From Robinsoniella peoriensis (GTDB lineage Bacteria; Bacillota; Clostridia; Lachnospirales; Lachnospiraceae): a stretch of DNA of 64,000 bases. The notes under the pieces are model-generated. The model made no database searches, was not told the origin of the DNA, and saw only the letters and a list, made by a program, of their open reading frames with translations. Both the position numbers and the translations under genes were made by a program. Where the stretch lies: contig NZ_JTGN01000008.1 of NCBI RefSeq assembly GCF_000797495.1, forward strand, positions 295,680 through 359,679, written 5' to 3'. Shown piece by piece: positions 26,391 to 34,077 of the stretch (the stretch's first letter is position 1; each line of letters begins with the position of its first letter).

Positions 26391-27473
26391 TTACATATCA
26401 ATAATTTTTGATTCACAGTTAATAGTATCTAAAATTCTATCTGCCCATTTTTTGACAGATTTAATACATTTCTCATATTCAATACGAGTTGCATCAGGTA
26501 TTTCATTAAAGCTTTCTGCCATATAATCATATGGAGCCATTTCTTTGACGAAGTTGAGCATTTTTAAGGTAATAGCACTACATTTGGAGATTAGTTGATA
26601 ATTGGTACTTGTACCCATTGCAGCTGCTACTAACTTGTTTTCCTCTATGTATTTTTGATATAGCTTTGAATATTCGGTTGATTTTTTCTTTAACTCATCT
26701 TGCAGTGCTTTAATCTGGCTTAGTGTTTCAGGCCTGTCAACCTCTATTTCATGCGTAACAACCGTGGTTTTAGAGCTTTTCTGAACTAATTCACTGATCC
26801 GGTTCTTTAACCTTTGTTGCTCTTCAGTATTTTTAGAAATTTCTTGCTCAAAAATACTGATTTTAGAAGTAGTTTCCTTTAATTTTTTGTTTTCTGATTC
26901 TAAACGTTCTTTTTCAGCCTTGATTTTAATAAATGCTTTGTTTGTCGATATTTTGCCTTCATCCCAATCTGCAAAATCATCAGGGGTTAGTGATTCTTTA
27001 TTATCAACTATGAATTTCTCTTTTTCATATTGTTTTCCTGATCCAATACCTAGTTTTTCGGCTACCATATCGCGAGTTTTGCCATCATAACATTGTGGAA
27101 AATTTTCCACGATGTCAGTTCTGCTTCCTTGCCTGTCTTTCGCTTTCAAGCTCTCAACTCTTTCCAATCTACGAGCATAATCAATTCTTTCAGCTTTACT
27201 AAAGTCTTTCCTGGTTTCATTTTCAGAAATCTCAAGATTCAGTGCATGTTCTGCATCTTTAACAGCCATAGGTCTAACTTCAATCTGCTTATAAGCAAGA
27301 AGCTGCATTGCCCGAAGCCTACGTTCTCCAGCAATTAACTCAAAGGTATCTGGCGTTACTACTGGCGGATTAATTAAGCCATTTTCTTTTATGTCATCAG
27401 CCAGCTCCTGGATGTTTCCAAAGTCTTTTCTAATTCTGTCACTAACTTTTATTTTGTTTATATCTAATAGCAT
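26391..27473 (-). CDS. parB: ParB/Spo0J-family partition protein
   Basis: 360 aa from ATG at 27473 with AAAGGA upstream. The N-terminal ParB domain shows the CTP-binding GERRLRA motif (residues 49-55) and NLEISENETRKDFS. A central helix-turn-helix follows (MVAEKLGIGSG), then a long coiled coil (residues 185-275) and a C-terminal helical domain. ParB clamps load at parS sites to segregate plasmids or chromosomes. No ParA is seen in the window. A candidate operator (27541-27560) lies upstream, shared with the rep and MazF promoters. Confidence 0.9.
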   Translation of the reverse strand: MLLDINKIKVSDRIRKDFGNIQELADDIKENGLINPPVVTPDTFELIAGERRLRAMQLLAYKQIEVRPMAVKDAEHALNLEISENETRKDFSKAERIDYARRLERVESLKAKDRQGSRTDIVENFPQCYDGKTRDMVAEKLGIGSGKQYEKEKFIVDNKESLTPDDFADWDEGKISTNKAFIKIKAEKERLESENKKLKETTSKISIFEQEISKNTEEQQRLKNRISELVQKSSKTTVVTHEIEVDRPETLSQIKALQDELKKKSTEYSKLYQKYIEENKLVAAAMGTSTNYQLISKCSAITLKMLNFVKEMAPYDYMAESFNEIPDATRIEYEKCIKSVKKWADRILDTINCESKIIDM

Positions 27474-27540
27474 TGATTTTTCCTTTCATGAATTACGTAT
27501 TTGTTTTTCCTTTTTAATTTCTCAAAATGTTCCACTTGGT

Positions 27541-27560
27541 ATATATTATTTATTATCGTG
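27541..27560 (-). promoter_or_regulatory. Candidate repressor operator, copy 1
   Basis: On the minus strand ACGATAATAAATAATATAT, 70-90 bases upstream of the parB start. One of seven similar sites in the window (see findings). Confidence 0.55.
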
Positions 27561-27604
27561 TGAAACAAGAAAAATAAAAATGCCATATAAAAATCTAATT
27601 ATTA

Positions 27605-28417
27605 TTATCTTTTTATAGTGACTATATGTGGCTTTGATAAAATCAGTTTTTTACCATATTCAAGTTCTTTTTCATAGAAGTACGTTTCATCTAAAATATA
27701 TTCTCCATTACTGCCTATCTGGTATTTGTGCTTACTTGCAAAGATGGTGGGATCTGTATGCCAGTTTCCATTACCATCTTTGAATCTCGGCATATTGTGT
27801 TTTACGATCATATCCAGCTGACATAATATATCCACACATTTTGAGACAACGCGTTCTAATAGTCCGAGATCGTCTGCAATGTCTGCATAAAAATGATAGA
27901 ATATTTCTGGGCATCTTTTCATTTCTAAAAGATCACCATATAATTCTTTTTTTCTAGTGCGAAAATTGCAGCGTAAATATGCAAGTACAAGCAATAGGGT
28001 GGCATGTGTTATGCGACTGTCCATGTTTAGCCGATATTTTTTACTGTAATCCCAAATTGATTCCAACTCAAAATCAAAGATTAATCCAAAATTGTTATTG
28101 GGATAAATCCAATCTCGATTTATTTTGGATACAAATCCAATTCCCTTTGAAAATTTATTACGATCAAACGGGGTTGTATTATCATTTGCTATGAAATCAT
28201 TATGATACATCCATTCTAGTGTTGTTTTAAATTTGTCATTGATAGCGCCAGGATCTCTCTTGGGTTTGAATCCACACCATGTTATTAAGTAATTACAGTA
28301 ATATAGTGCAATATCATTTAAGCCGGCATGTAATGCAAAATATGAGAAACATATAGCCCGCTTATCGCCACATTCTGTAGCATAGATGATTTTGCGTGGA
28401 ATTTTTATTATACTCAT
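27605..28417 (-). CDS. Possible replication initiator or winged-helix regulator
   Basis: 270 aa from ATG at 28417; AGGAGG is present but 15 bases upstream, a long spacing. Helical N-terminal half with many Cys/Tyr/Trp, then FRTRKKELYGDLLEMKRCPEIFYHFYADIADDLGLLERVVSKCVDIL, which reads like a winged-helix recognition region. It is encoded next to ParB and downstream of a promoter covered by candidate operators, with an iteron-like array about 1 kb upstream. Together these suggest a plasmid-type replication initiator, but I do not recognise a Rep family with certainty. Confidence 0.45.
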   Translation of the reverse strand: MSIIKIPRKIIYATECGDKRAICFSYFALHAGLNDIALYYCNYLITWCGFKPKRDPGAINDKFKTTLEWMYHNDFIANDNTTPFDRNKFSKGIGFVSKINRDWIYPNNNFGLIFDFELESIWDYSKKYRLNMDSRITHATLLLVLAYLRCNFRTRKKELYGDLLEMKRCPEIFYHFYADIADDLGLLERVVSKCVDILCQLDMIVKHNMPRFKDGNGNWHTDPTIFASKHKYQIGSNGEYILDETYFYEKELEYGKKLILSKPHIVTIKR

Positions 28418-28445
28418 ATTTAGGTTGTTATTCCTCCTTTTTTTA

Positions 28446-28520
28446 AATCACAGGGACGTTTAGGCGTCCCCCTGTTTGGGTAAAAAACATCAATCACAGG
28501 GACGCCCAGCGTCGACATAT
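28446..28520. repeat. Direct repeat with hairpin upstream of rep-like gene
   Basis: AATCACAGGGACG occurs at 28446-28458 and again at 28492-28504. The first copy forms a GGGACG/CGTCCC hairpin. It sits in the leader of the 28417 gene, so it could be an attenuator or a protein-binding site. Confidence 0.4.
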
Positions 28521-28653
28521 GGACATTCCTTATTTAAACAGACATATATAATTAAACAGACTAAATACTTTTATTCACTACGTTCATAAAAGTATTTTCT
28601 TCGCTTGCGCTCAATTCCCAGTGTCAGAATGGATGGTATACATCTTATTTTGG

Positions 28654-28675
28654 CATATTATTTATTATCTGTTGG
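28654..28675 (-). promoter_or_regulatory. Candidate repressor operator, copy 2
   Basis: Minus strand ACAGATAATAAATAATATG, upstream of the rep-like gene and downstream of the promoter at 28753-28781. Confidence 0.55.
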
Positions 28676-28717
28676 AAAATAAAAAAATAATATCATTCCG
28701 ATAACGTTAAGTTAATA

Positions 28718-28739
28718 CGATATTTATTATCTGTTTGTG
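28718..28739 (-). promoter_or_regulatory. Candidate repressor operator, copy 3
   Basis: Minus strand ACAGATAATAAATATCG, just after the -10 box of the promoter at 28753-28781. Slightly shorter match than copy 2. Confidence 0.5.
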
Positions 28740-28752
28740 AATGATTGCTTTT

Positions 28753-28781
28753 AGTCTAACATAGATGTTTTTACTTGTCAA
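28753..28781 (-). promoter_or_regulatory. Promoter for rep-like gene
   Basis: On the minus strand TTGACA (28776-28781) and TAGACT (28753-28758) with a 17-base spacer. Operator copy 4 abuts the -35 box. It would drive a leader of about 330 bases before the 28417 start. Confidence 0.65.
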
Positions 28782-28797
28782 GATATTATTTATTTTC
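28782..28797 (-). promoter_or_regulatory. Candidate repressor operator, copy 4
   Basis: Minus strand GAAAATAAATAATATC directly followed by TTGACA. The same arrangement of operator against TTGACA is seen at 43219-43244. Confidence 0.6.
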
Positions 28798-28805
28798 ATT
28801 TGAAA

Positions 28806-29430
28806 GAAGATTGGAGTTCGATAGGATCAATTTGTATGCATGTTTTTTATAGGTATTTCGTGACATTTTTTGTTTCTATATTATGGACTGGAAATGTGCA
28901 AATGGGTGATTTTGAGATAGTTCGATGTTTTGGCTGTAAAATACCGGGCTTTTTTGGGTGAAATTAAGTGAATATCCATAATTTGGATGGAGTTTAAGAT
29001 ATGTAAATTTGAGAATTCGTGACAATTGCTGACTCTTATCGAAGAGGCTTTCGAACTGATTTGGGAGTTTTTTGTGGTATTGGATGTTGGTGACGTGTGG
29101 ATAGAACACATACCATACATCACATAAAATACATGTGATATTGAAATGTAAACCATCCCCCCCTACTAACATATCACATAAAAACAATATGATACTTAGT
29201 ATAAGTTGAAAAAACCTTATAATTTCTGACTAATTTTGATTTATAGGAAAAATCAAAATGGATATCATACATATAGCACGGATAAAATACAACGTAGTAT
29301 AATTTGTGATATTGGAAAGGGTGAACATAATGAACAGTAACCTAGTCTGCATATAGTAAAAAATGACAACAATTTAATGATGATCAAATTTACCGACTTC
29401 GGGGTTATCGAACTCGGCATCGAACTCATA
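28806..29430. other. Noncoding control region with palindromes
   Basis: No convincing gene. ATCACAT and ATGTGAT flank a 7-base spacer near 29116-29137, and a similar TATCA...TGATA pair follows near 29172-29195. An 8-codon reading frame with a GGAAAGGGTG ribosome site starts at 29330. Two overlapping minus frames of 91 and 103 codons (28876-29187) have no good ribosome site or protein-like composition. Confidence 0.4.
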
Positions 29431-29439
29431 TAAATTCTG

Positions 29440-29590
29440 TTCTACTCCAATAGAATAGATTAGATGCATATCAAATATTCCACTCCGATAAAATACATAT
29501 CAAATCATGCGAAAACACAAGATATTCCATTCTACTGCAATAGAATTAGATGCATATCGAATACATTACACTAAGATAGAATAGTAATTA
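29440..29590. repeat. Iteron-like array, candidate origin or parS
   Basis: Two palindromic units, TTCTA-CTCCAA-TAGAA (29440-29455) and ATTCTA-CTGCAA-TAGAAT (29529-29546), are each followed by (T)TAGATGCATATCRAAT. Two degenerate units fill the space and the end (ATTCCACTCCGATAAAAT; ACACTAAGATAGAATAG). The region is AT-rich and gene-free. This layout suits a Rep-binding iteron set or a ParB/other centromere site. Confidence 0.5.
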
Positions 29591-29641
29591 CTTACCAGAT
29601 TTTTCGATTCTGAGTTACGAAACTTTTTTGGTAAATAAATA

Positions 29642-29670
29642 TTGACAAACGAATTTATCGGGTGTATAGT
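29642..29670 (+). promoter_or_regulatory. Rightward promoter in control region
   Basis: TTGACA and TATAGT are separated by exactly 17 bases. No good reading frame follows, so the product may be an untranslated RNA. Confidence 0.6.
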
Positions 29671-29998
29671 AATCTTACGAAGCAGAACAAACATTCGCAC
29701 CAAGTAGTTTCTGACAAAAATATATGTGCGCTGATAACATACAAAAAAATAACTCATACCAAAAAGGAACCATTAGATTGCCGTCCAATGATTCCTGGGA
29801 ATACTGAAAAGTTTGTAACTTTCAATACCTATCACAACAGTATTGTATCACTGCTTTTCTGTAATGTCAATTTCTTGACATGAATTCCCATAAACAAATT
29901 ACACATTAAGCAATATAAGGCGCATATGGCTATTTGGTTCCATCCTATATAAATAAGTCGATTACACTGTAATGATGGCATTAAACGGCATATAACGC
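29671..29998 (+). ncRNA. Possible untranslated RNA from promoter 29642
   Basis: The transcript would contain a stem GGAACCATT/AATGATTCC (around 29765-29795) and no ORF with a ribosome site. It ends near the first RHH-like gene, read in the opposite sense. Nothing identifies an RNA family; offered only because a strong promoter faces a non-coding stretch. Confidence 0.25.
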
Positions 29999-30229
29999 TC
30001 ACATATCCACATCTTTGTCTGACTGGGGATATGGTATTTCTTTACTGTCAAGATCAGATTTGATCAACTGTTTGATATAGCTGTTGGCGGATTGATCTGT
30101 GCTTTCCAGGTATTGCTTAAGTCGCTGACCTTCTATGATATCGGTACCTGGTTTATAGCTTGCCGCGACAGTAATTGTTTTTTCATTATATTTTTTCTGT
30201 GCTCTTTTTTCAGCTTCAGATAGTGGCAT
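29999..30229 (-). CDS. Small RHH/Arc-like protein, cassette copy 1
   Basis: 76 aa from ATG at 30229 with AGGAGG at 8-base spacing. A beta-strand candidate (TITVAASYKPG) and two helices ending in SANSYIKQLIKSDLDSK suit a ribbon-helix-helix DNA-binding fold. The tail SKEIPYPQSDKD is shared with the genes at 31022 and 31967. First of three cassettes, each with this minus gene followed by a rightward coiled-coil gene. Confidence 0.6.
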   Translation of the reverse strand: MPLSEAEKRAQKKYNEKTITVAASYKPGTDIIEGQRLKQYLESTDQSANSYIKQLIKSDLDSKEIPYPQSDKDVDM

Positions 30230-30430
30230 AGTAGTTTCCTCCTTATAAGGCAGTATTATAACATGGTTAATGTAAATACTTCTATTGGTAACTATGCATA
30301 TTAGATAAATGGGTTAACCTATAAATAACACACAATAGTGAACATTGCTACAATTTTAAAATTATAGATAAACCCATGGTATAGTTAATACAAGCTAAAG
30401 GACGGACAACGACCCAATAGCTACCGCACC

Positions 30431-30467
30431 TTGATAATTGAATAGACTTTACACTCTCCATATGTTA
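30431..30467. repeat. Cassette 5-prime inverted repeat, copy 1
   Basis: TTGATAATTGAATAGACTTT and the following 17 bases are near-complementary to the sequence around the terminator at 30851-30875. The two repeats face each other around the coiled-coil gene. Also present at 31444-31480 and 32462-32499. Confidence 0.7.
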
Positions 30468-30502
30468 CAATGCATACATATAAGCACAGGAGGTTGACTA
30501 GT

Positions 30503-30835
30503 ATGACAGATAGTGAAAAACTTGATATACTGGTTTCAGGGTTTAATGAATTAAAATCTGAACTTAAGGACGCAAAATCTGATATTAAGGATATAAAAAG
30601 GGATACGGCTTTGTTAAGACAAAAAGTGACGGCTCTTGAAATGACTATAGAAAATGAAACAAACAAAAACATCATGGTGGTTGCAGAGGGGCATGTTGAC
30701 CTGGCAAGAAAACTAAACGAATGTATCAGATTATCTAATCAAGTTAATGACAATATGGAGTTACACAAAATATACATTAATAAACATGAGTCTGATATTA
30801 ATAAGTTGATACAGCAAATAGCAATTAAATCATAA
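30503..30835 (+). CDS. Coiled-coil protein, cassette copy 1
   Basis: 110 aa from ATG at 30503 with AGGAGG upstream. N-terminal EKLDILVSGFNELKSELKD, a long coiled coil, then the signature IENETNKNIMVVAEGHVDLARKLNE. Related small proteins of unknown function are common in gut Clostridia. Own promoter region, leader and strong terminator. Function unknown. Confidence 0.7.
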   Translation: MTDSEKLDILVSGFNELKSELKDAKSDIKDIKRDTALLRQKVTALEMTIENETNKNIMVVAEGHVDLARKLNECIRLSNQVNDNMELHKIYINKHESDINKLIQQIAIKS

Positions 30836-30855
30836 TATTTAATAAATAACATAGA

Positions 30856-30900
30856 GAGTGTAAAGCCTATACAATTATTAAGGGCTTTGCACTCTTTTTA
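30856..30900 (+). terminator. Terminator of cassette 1
   Basis: GAGTGTAAAGCC pairs with GGGCTTTGCACTC (stem about 11 bp), followed by TTTTT. Its left arm also lies within the inverted repeat complementary to 30431-30467. Confidence 0.85.
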
Positions 30901-31021
30901 AATTTGAAATAAACAATGTAGGTCAGATCCGTTGTAATGAAATTGTTTACAAGACACACCAGTTGTGTTTTGGTTCATTACATTCTATAATTTTAAACAG
31001 CTTAAAATGGCGAACAGCAGA

Positions 31022-31234
31022 TTACACACCTTTGTCTGGCTGTGGGTATGGTATCTCCTTACTGTCCAGGTCAGCCTTAATCAAGGCTTTAATATAGCTG
31101 TTGGCGGATTGGTTAGTATCTGTTAAATACTTCCGGAAACGTGCTGTTTCTTCGGTTTCGGATGGCACAAATTTAATACTAAAACGGTAACATTTATCAT
31201 TGTAATCTTTTTGACTTTTAGGGCTATATGACAT
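31022..31234 (-). CDS. Small RHH/Arc-like protein, cassette copy 2
   Basis: 70 aa from ATG at 31234 (GGAGGTACC upstream; an ATG at 31249 lies in front of that site). A central strand (FSIKFVPSE), then two helices with SANSYIKALIKADLDSKEIPYPQP, closely related to copy 1 at the C terminus while the N terminus differs. Confidence 0.6.
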   Translation of the reverse strand: MSYSPKSQKDYNDKCYRFSIKFVPSETEETARFRKYLTDTNQSANSYIKALIKADLDSKEIPYPQPDKGV

Positions 31235-31370
31235 AAGCGGTACCTCCATGATATGCAGTATTATAGTGTATATTATAATATGATTAAAGTCAATTAAGCA
31301 ATTGGTGATTGTGTATAATTGACAATAGACACACCTATGGTAATAGTATTATATATGCACAATTCCAATA

Positions 31371-31399
31371 TAGACAAATGGTCACACCTATGATATAAT
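31371..31399 (+). promoter_or_regulatory. Promoter of cassette 2 coiled-coil gene
   Basis: TAGACA and TATAAT are separated by 17 bases; a leader of about 110 bases carrying the 5-prime repeat precedes the start at 31516. Confidence 0.6.
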
Positions 31400-31443
31400 T
31401 ATCTCAAGTTAAAGGACAGGCAACAAACCAATAGCTACCGTAC

Positions 31444-31480
31444 TTTGATAATTGAATAGACTTTACACTCTCCATATGTT
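31444..31480. repeat. Cassette 5-prime inverted repeat, copy 2
   Basis: Near-identical to 30431-30467; faces the terminator repeat at 31806-31850. Confidence 0.7.
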
Positions 31481-31515
31481 ATACTAGTACATACTAAATG
31501 TAAGGAGTGATGAGC

Positions 31516-31791
31516 ATGACGGATAATGAACTTTTGTCAGCTATTGGTAACATTTTCGACAAAAAACTTGAACCAATAAATGAACGGTTAAATGTTATCG
31601 AAAAAAAAGTAACATCGCTAGAGGTTACACTTGAAAATGAAACTAATCGAAATATAAAAGTTATTGCTGAGGGACACCTTGATCTATCCCGTAAATTAAA
31701 TGAGGCAGTTAGAATTGCCAGCGATATAAAAGCAAAGCAAGAAATACAAGACATCTATTTGAACACACATGAGACGAAACTAAAAATATAA
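31516..31791 (+). CDS. Coiled-coil protein, cassette copy 2
   Basis: 91 aa from ATG at 31516 with AAGGAGTGA upstream. After a short helical N terminus it has VTSLEVTLENETNRNIKVIAEGHLDLSRKLNE, closest to copy 1 in this central signature. Function unknown. Confidence 0.7.
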   Translation: MTDNELLSAIGNIFDKKLEPINERLNVIEKKVTSLEVTLENETNRNIKVIAEGHLDLSRKLNEAVRIASDIKAKQEIQDIYLNTHETKLKI

Positions 31792-31805
31792 TCTAACATA
31801 TATAA

Positions 31806-31850
31806 GAGTGTAAAGCCTATTCAATTGTTAAGGGCTTTGCACTCTTTTTA
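31806..31850 (+). terminator. Terminator of cassette 2
   Basis: Same stem as cassette 1 (GAGTGTAAAGCC/GGGCTTTGCACTC) with a T run. Confidence 0.85.
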
Positions 31851-31966
31851 ATTAAAATAAACATTGCTATTAGACTCCGTTGTTTTAAAATGGTTTTTAC
31901 ACCAGTTGTGTTTGGGTTAATTATAAGCTCACATAATTTAAACATCTTAATACGGCAAACAGCAGC

Positions 31967-32200
31967 TTACACGTCTTTGTCTGACTGGGGGTATGGTATT
32001 TCTTTACTATCCAGATCATTCTTGATCAATTCTTTAATGTAGCGTTGCATTGACATTTTATTGCTATCGGTATAGTTTACTATGCGTTGATATTCATCAA
32101 TTGAATTTTGGGTAAATTTTAGTTGGATATATTTGCTTTTCTTATTATAGGTATTTATAGCTTTAAGCATTGACGGGCTTGTTTTTGGTTTATTATCCAT
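31967..32200 (-). CDS. Small RHH/Arc-like protein, cassette copy 3
   Basis: 77 aa from ATG at 32200 with AGGAGTG upstream. Strand YIQLKFTQNS, then helices with MQRYIKELIKNDLDSKEIPYPQS. C-terminal 17 residues nearly identical to copies 1 and 2; the N terminus is divergent. Confidence 0.6.
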   Translation of the reverse strand: MDNKPKTSPSMLKAINTYNKKSKYIQLKFTQNSIDEYQRIVNYTDSNKMSMQRYIKELIKNDLDSKEIPYPQSDKDV

Positions 32201-32387
32201 ATTGTAACCACTCCTTATAATTGGTGTATTAGTTATCTACGATATGGTACCTGATAACAATATCATTATAGCACACCAAAAGTCAATGACGCTATGGGGC
32301 ATTATAAATAATTGATAATAAGCACCACCTATACACTGTTGTGAATTATGCATAATTAACAAAGATAAAATATATAAGCAACACCTA

Positions 32388-32417
32388 TTGACATATAAGC
32401 ACCACCTATGGTATAGT
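32388..32417 (+). promoter_or_regulatory. Promoter of cassette 3 coiled-coil genes
   Basis: TTGACA and TATAGT with an 18-base spacer, followed by the shared leader (AAGCTAAAGGACGGGCAA) and the 5-prime repeat. Confidence 0.65.
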
Positions 32418-32461
32418 TATCTCAAGCTAAAGGACGGGCAATAACCCAATAGCTACCGCAC

Positions 32462-32499
32462 TTTGATAATTGAATAGACTTTACACTCTCCATATGTTA
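32462..32499. repeat. Cassette 5-prime inverted repeat, copy 3
   Basis: Third copy, facing the terminator repeat at 33024-33069. Confidence 0.7.
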
Positions 32500-32534
32500 C
32501 AATATATCCATATAGTATAAGGAGGTTGACAAGT

Positions 32535-32810
32535 ATGACCATTGATGAAAAACTTGATCTACTAATTTCCGGGTTTAATGAATTAAAAGCTGAAAATAAA
32601 GATATAAGATCTGAACTTAAGGAAATGACTGAAAAGATGGAATTAATAGACCTAAAACAGGACTTGACGCATAAAAAACTTGATAATCTAACATTGGACG
32701 TCAAAGTGTCCGAGCGTGCGATAAAGAAAGATATTAGACTTTTACAGGATGCACAGGATACCCTGATAGAAGTACTTGAACAAAAAAACATTTTACCTAG
32801 CGTAAAATAA
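32535..32810 (+). CDS. Coiled-coil protein, cassette copy 3a
   Basis: 91 aa from ATG at 32535 with AGGAGGTTGAC upstream; the first residues (EKLDLLISGFNELKAE) match copy 1, the rest is a different coiled coil. Shares a transcript with the next gene. Confidence 0.65.
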   Translation: MTIDEKLDLLISGFNELKAENKDIRSELKEMTEKMELIDLKQDLTHKKLDNLTLDVKVSERAIKKDIRLLQDAQDTLIEVLEQKNILPSVK

Positions 32811-32844
32811 CAATCTAATATATAAGCACAGGAGATTAACAAGT

Positions 32845-33009
32845 ATGACCGCTGAAGACAAACTTGATTTAATTCTTAAAAAACTGTCTACAATTGAGGC
32901 AGATATAAACGAAGTAAAAAAAATGCAAGAAATAACCCTGGACAAGGTTGAAAGAGTCCACGGAATCCTTGATAAGCACGCAAAAGATATTACAAAACGT
33001 ACTGCATAA
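32845..33009 (+). CDS. Short coiled-coil protein, cassette copy 3b
   Basis: 54 aa from ATG at 32845 with AGGAGAT upstream. Starts MTAEDKLDLILKKLSTIE, the same opening as the other coiled-coil genes, and is all helix. Probably a shortened duplicate. Confidence 0.65.
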   Translation: MTAEDKLDLILKKLSTIEADINEVKKMQEITLDKVERVHGILDKHAKDITKRTA

Positions 33010-33023
33010 ATTATAAACATAAA

Positions 33024-33069
33024 AGAGTGTAAAGCCTATTCAATTATTCAGGGCTTTGCACTTTTTTAT
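33024..33069 (+). terminator. Terminator of cassette 3
   Basis: GAGTGTAAAGCC/GGGCTTTGCAC stem with a T run, as in the other two cassettes. Confidence 0.8.
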
Positions 33070-33128
33070 TTGAAACTAGACATTGTGGGGTTAGATTCAA
33101 CTGTAAAGAAATCACCACTAGGTTACCC

Positions 33129-33209
33129 TTACCGTGACTTGTTTACAATATGCCAACCTTCGCCATCTAAGAGAGCATGTGCGCGACTTATATCTTTATG
33201 TTTAGACAT
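33129..33209 (-). CDS. Very small protein downstream of repressor
   Basis: 26 aa from ATG at 33209 with TGAGGGAAT upstream, starting 11 bases after the 33221-33421 stop. Sequence SRAHALLDGEGWHIVN. Low certainty because of its length. Confidence 0.35.
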   Translation of the reverse strand: MSKHKDISRAHALLDGEGWHIVNKSR

Positions 33210-33220
33210 TTGTCATTCCC

Positions 33221-33421
33221 TCATATTTTATCAACAATGTTATAGGTAATTTCTTTATTGATGGCGGACAACAGATAATTTGCATCTTCAATATTAAATT
33301 GTTTTTTATCCAATATTTGATTGACACGCTGTCTTGAGATACCTAAAGTAGTTGCAATATCAACCTTTTTAATTCGATTATGGTAAATATAGTTGTCTAC
33401 AAATTGGGCTAACTTATTCAT
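33221..33421 (-). CDS. XRE/Cro-type repressor (leftward arm of switch)
   Basis: 66 aa from ATG at 33421 with AAGGTGG upstream. The helix-turn-helix IATTLGISRQRVNQILDKKQF fills residues 22-42. Divergent from the rightward promoter at 33518-33546; a TATAAT with weak -35 lies upstream of it. Likely one half of a lysogeny or early-gene switch. Confidence 0.75.
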   Translation of the reverse strand: MNKLAQFVDNYIYHNRIKKVDIATTLGISRQRVNQILDKKQFNIEDANYLLSAINKEITYNIVDKI

Positions 33422-33517
33422 GATCCACCTTCTTTCTGAATGTATAAAGTATTATATCATATCAGATTGTAGCGCAAAAGTAAATACAATATTATTCTAA
33501 AAAGTATATACAAATAC

Positions 33518-33546
33518 TTGACATGTATCGTAAAACAAGATACAAT
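33518..33546 (+). promoter_or_regulatory. Rightward early promoter with palindromic operator
   Basis: TTGACA and TACAAT with a 17-base spacer. TGTATC and GATACA form an inverted repeat covering the spacer, as expected for a repressor site made of two half-sites. It is followed by about 300 bases of leader. Confidence 0.65.
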
Positions 33547-33797
33547 ATATTCAGATAAGGGAAAGCGATCAATCACTAGTCCAATTCATCACATGATAAC
33601 TTATCTTTCTACTGGTGGAGACTCCAGTTAAAATTTATACGGATAAACAAAAAAATGCTTCCCGATTACCAGTCAGGAAGCCAGAGAACACAAGGATCTG
33701 TGCTCACTCATATTCGCAATTTGAGTATATCACATTTCTAAACAGCGTTCTAGACTGAACGTGTGTTCTTGCGAACCTTGAAAAGTGAATAAAAGTG
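33547..33797 (+). promoter_or_regulatory. Structured leader before XRE gene
   Basis: No gene. Contains stems GCTTCC/GGAAGC (33658-33685) and CACA/TGTG (near 33693-33707), and CCTTGAAAAGTGAATAA at 33776-33792, a motif shared with the cassette leaders and the 34301 leader. Confidence 0.4.
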
Positions 33798-33829
33798 TAT
33801 TAGATAAATCTAATAAAATATGGTATAAT
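33798..33829 (+). promoter_or_regulatory. Operator and promoter of XRE gene 33853
   Basis: A perfect palindrome TATTAGAT-AA-ATCTAATA (33798-33815) overlaps the -35 area of TATAAT at 33824-33829. A related site follows the gene at 34078, so autoregulation is likely. Confidence 0.55.
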
Positions 33830-33852
33830 CATTCTGAAAGTGGGGTGATTAA

Positions 33853-34071
33853 GTGACACTTACTATACAGCAAAAAATAGATATGGCATGTAAAGTTGTT
33901 GGTATTTCAAAAACAGAGCTTGCCAAAAGGATGGGGAGTTCTCAATCTGCCTTTTCCCAGAGATATAAAACGGGTAAATTTTCAGATGATGATTTTATAG
34001 CTATGGCTAAAGCACTAGGGGCTGAATATTTTTCGGGTTTTAAGTTTCCAGACGGGCGAGAGATAAAGTAG
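33853..34071 (+). CDS. XRE-family transcriptional regulator
   Basis: 72 aa from GTG at 33853 with GGGGTGAT upstream. HTH at about residues 18-40 (ISKTELAKRMGSSQSAFSQRY). Flanked on both sides by TATTAG/CTAATA inverted repeats (33798 and 34078), so it probably represses its own and the next promoter. Partner of the divergent repressor 33221-33421. Confidence 0.8.
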   Translation: MTLTIQQKIDMACKVVGISKTELAKRMGSSQSAFSQRYKTGKFSDDDFIAMAKALGAEYFSGFKFPDGREIK

Positions 34072-34077
34072 AAAAAC

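Noticed and set aside
28876..29187. Two overlapping leftward reading frames of 91 and 103 codons
   Set aside because: No ribosome site, odd composition, and they cover palindromes of the control region; they look like chance frames.
29566..29883. Short frames on both strands around 29.6-29.9 kb
   Set aside because: No ribosome site; the rightward one would start inside a promoter -10 box. Treated as non-coding.
30421..30675. Leftward frame antisense to the cassette 1 coiled-coil gene (also at 31494 and 32453)
   Set aside because: They recur because the cassette repeats; start and stop lie in the repeats, with no ribosome site.
30000..33070. CRISPR-like array
   Set aside because: Repeats are gene-cassette repeats about 1 kb apart, not regular short repeats with spacers; no cas genes.
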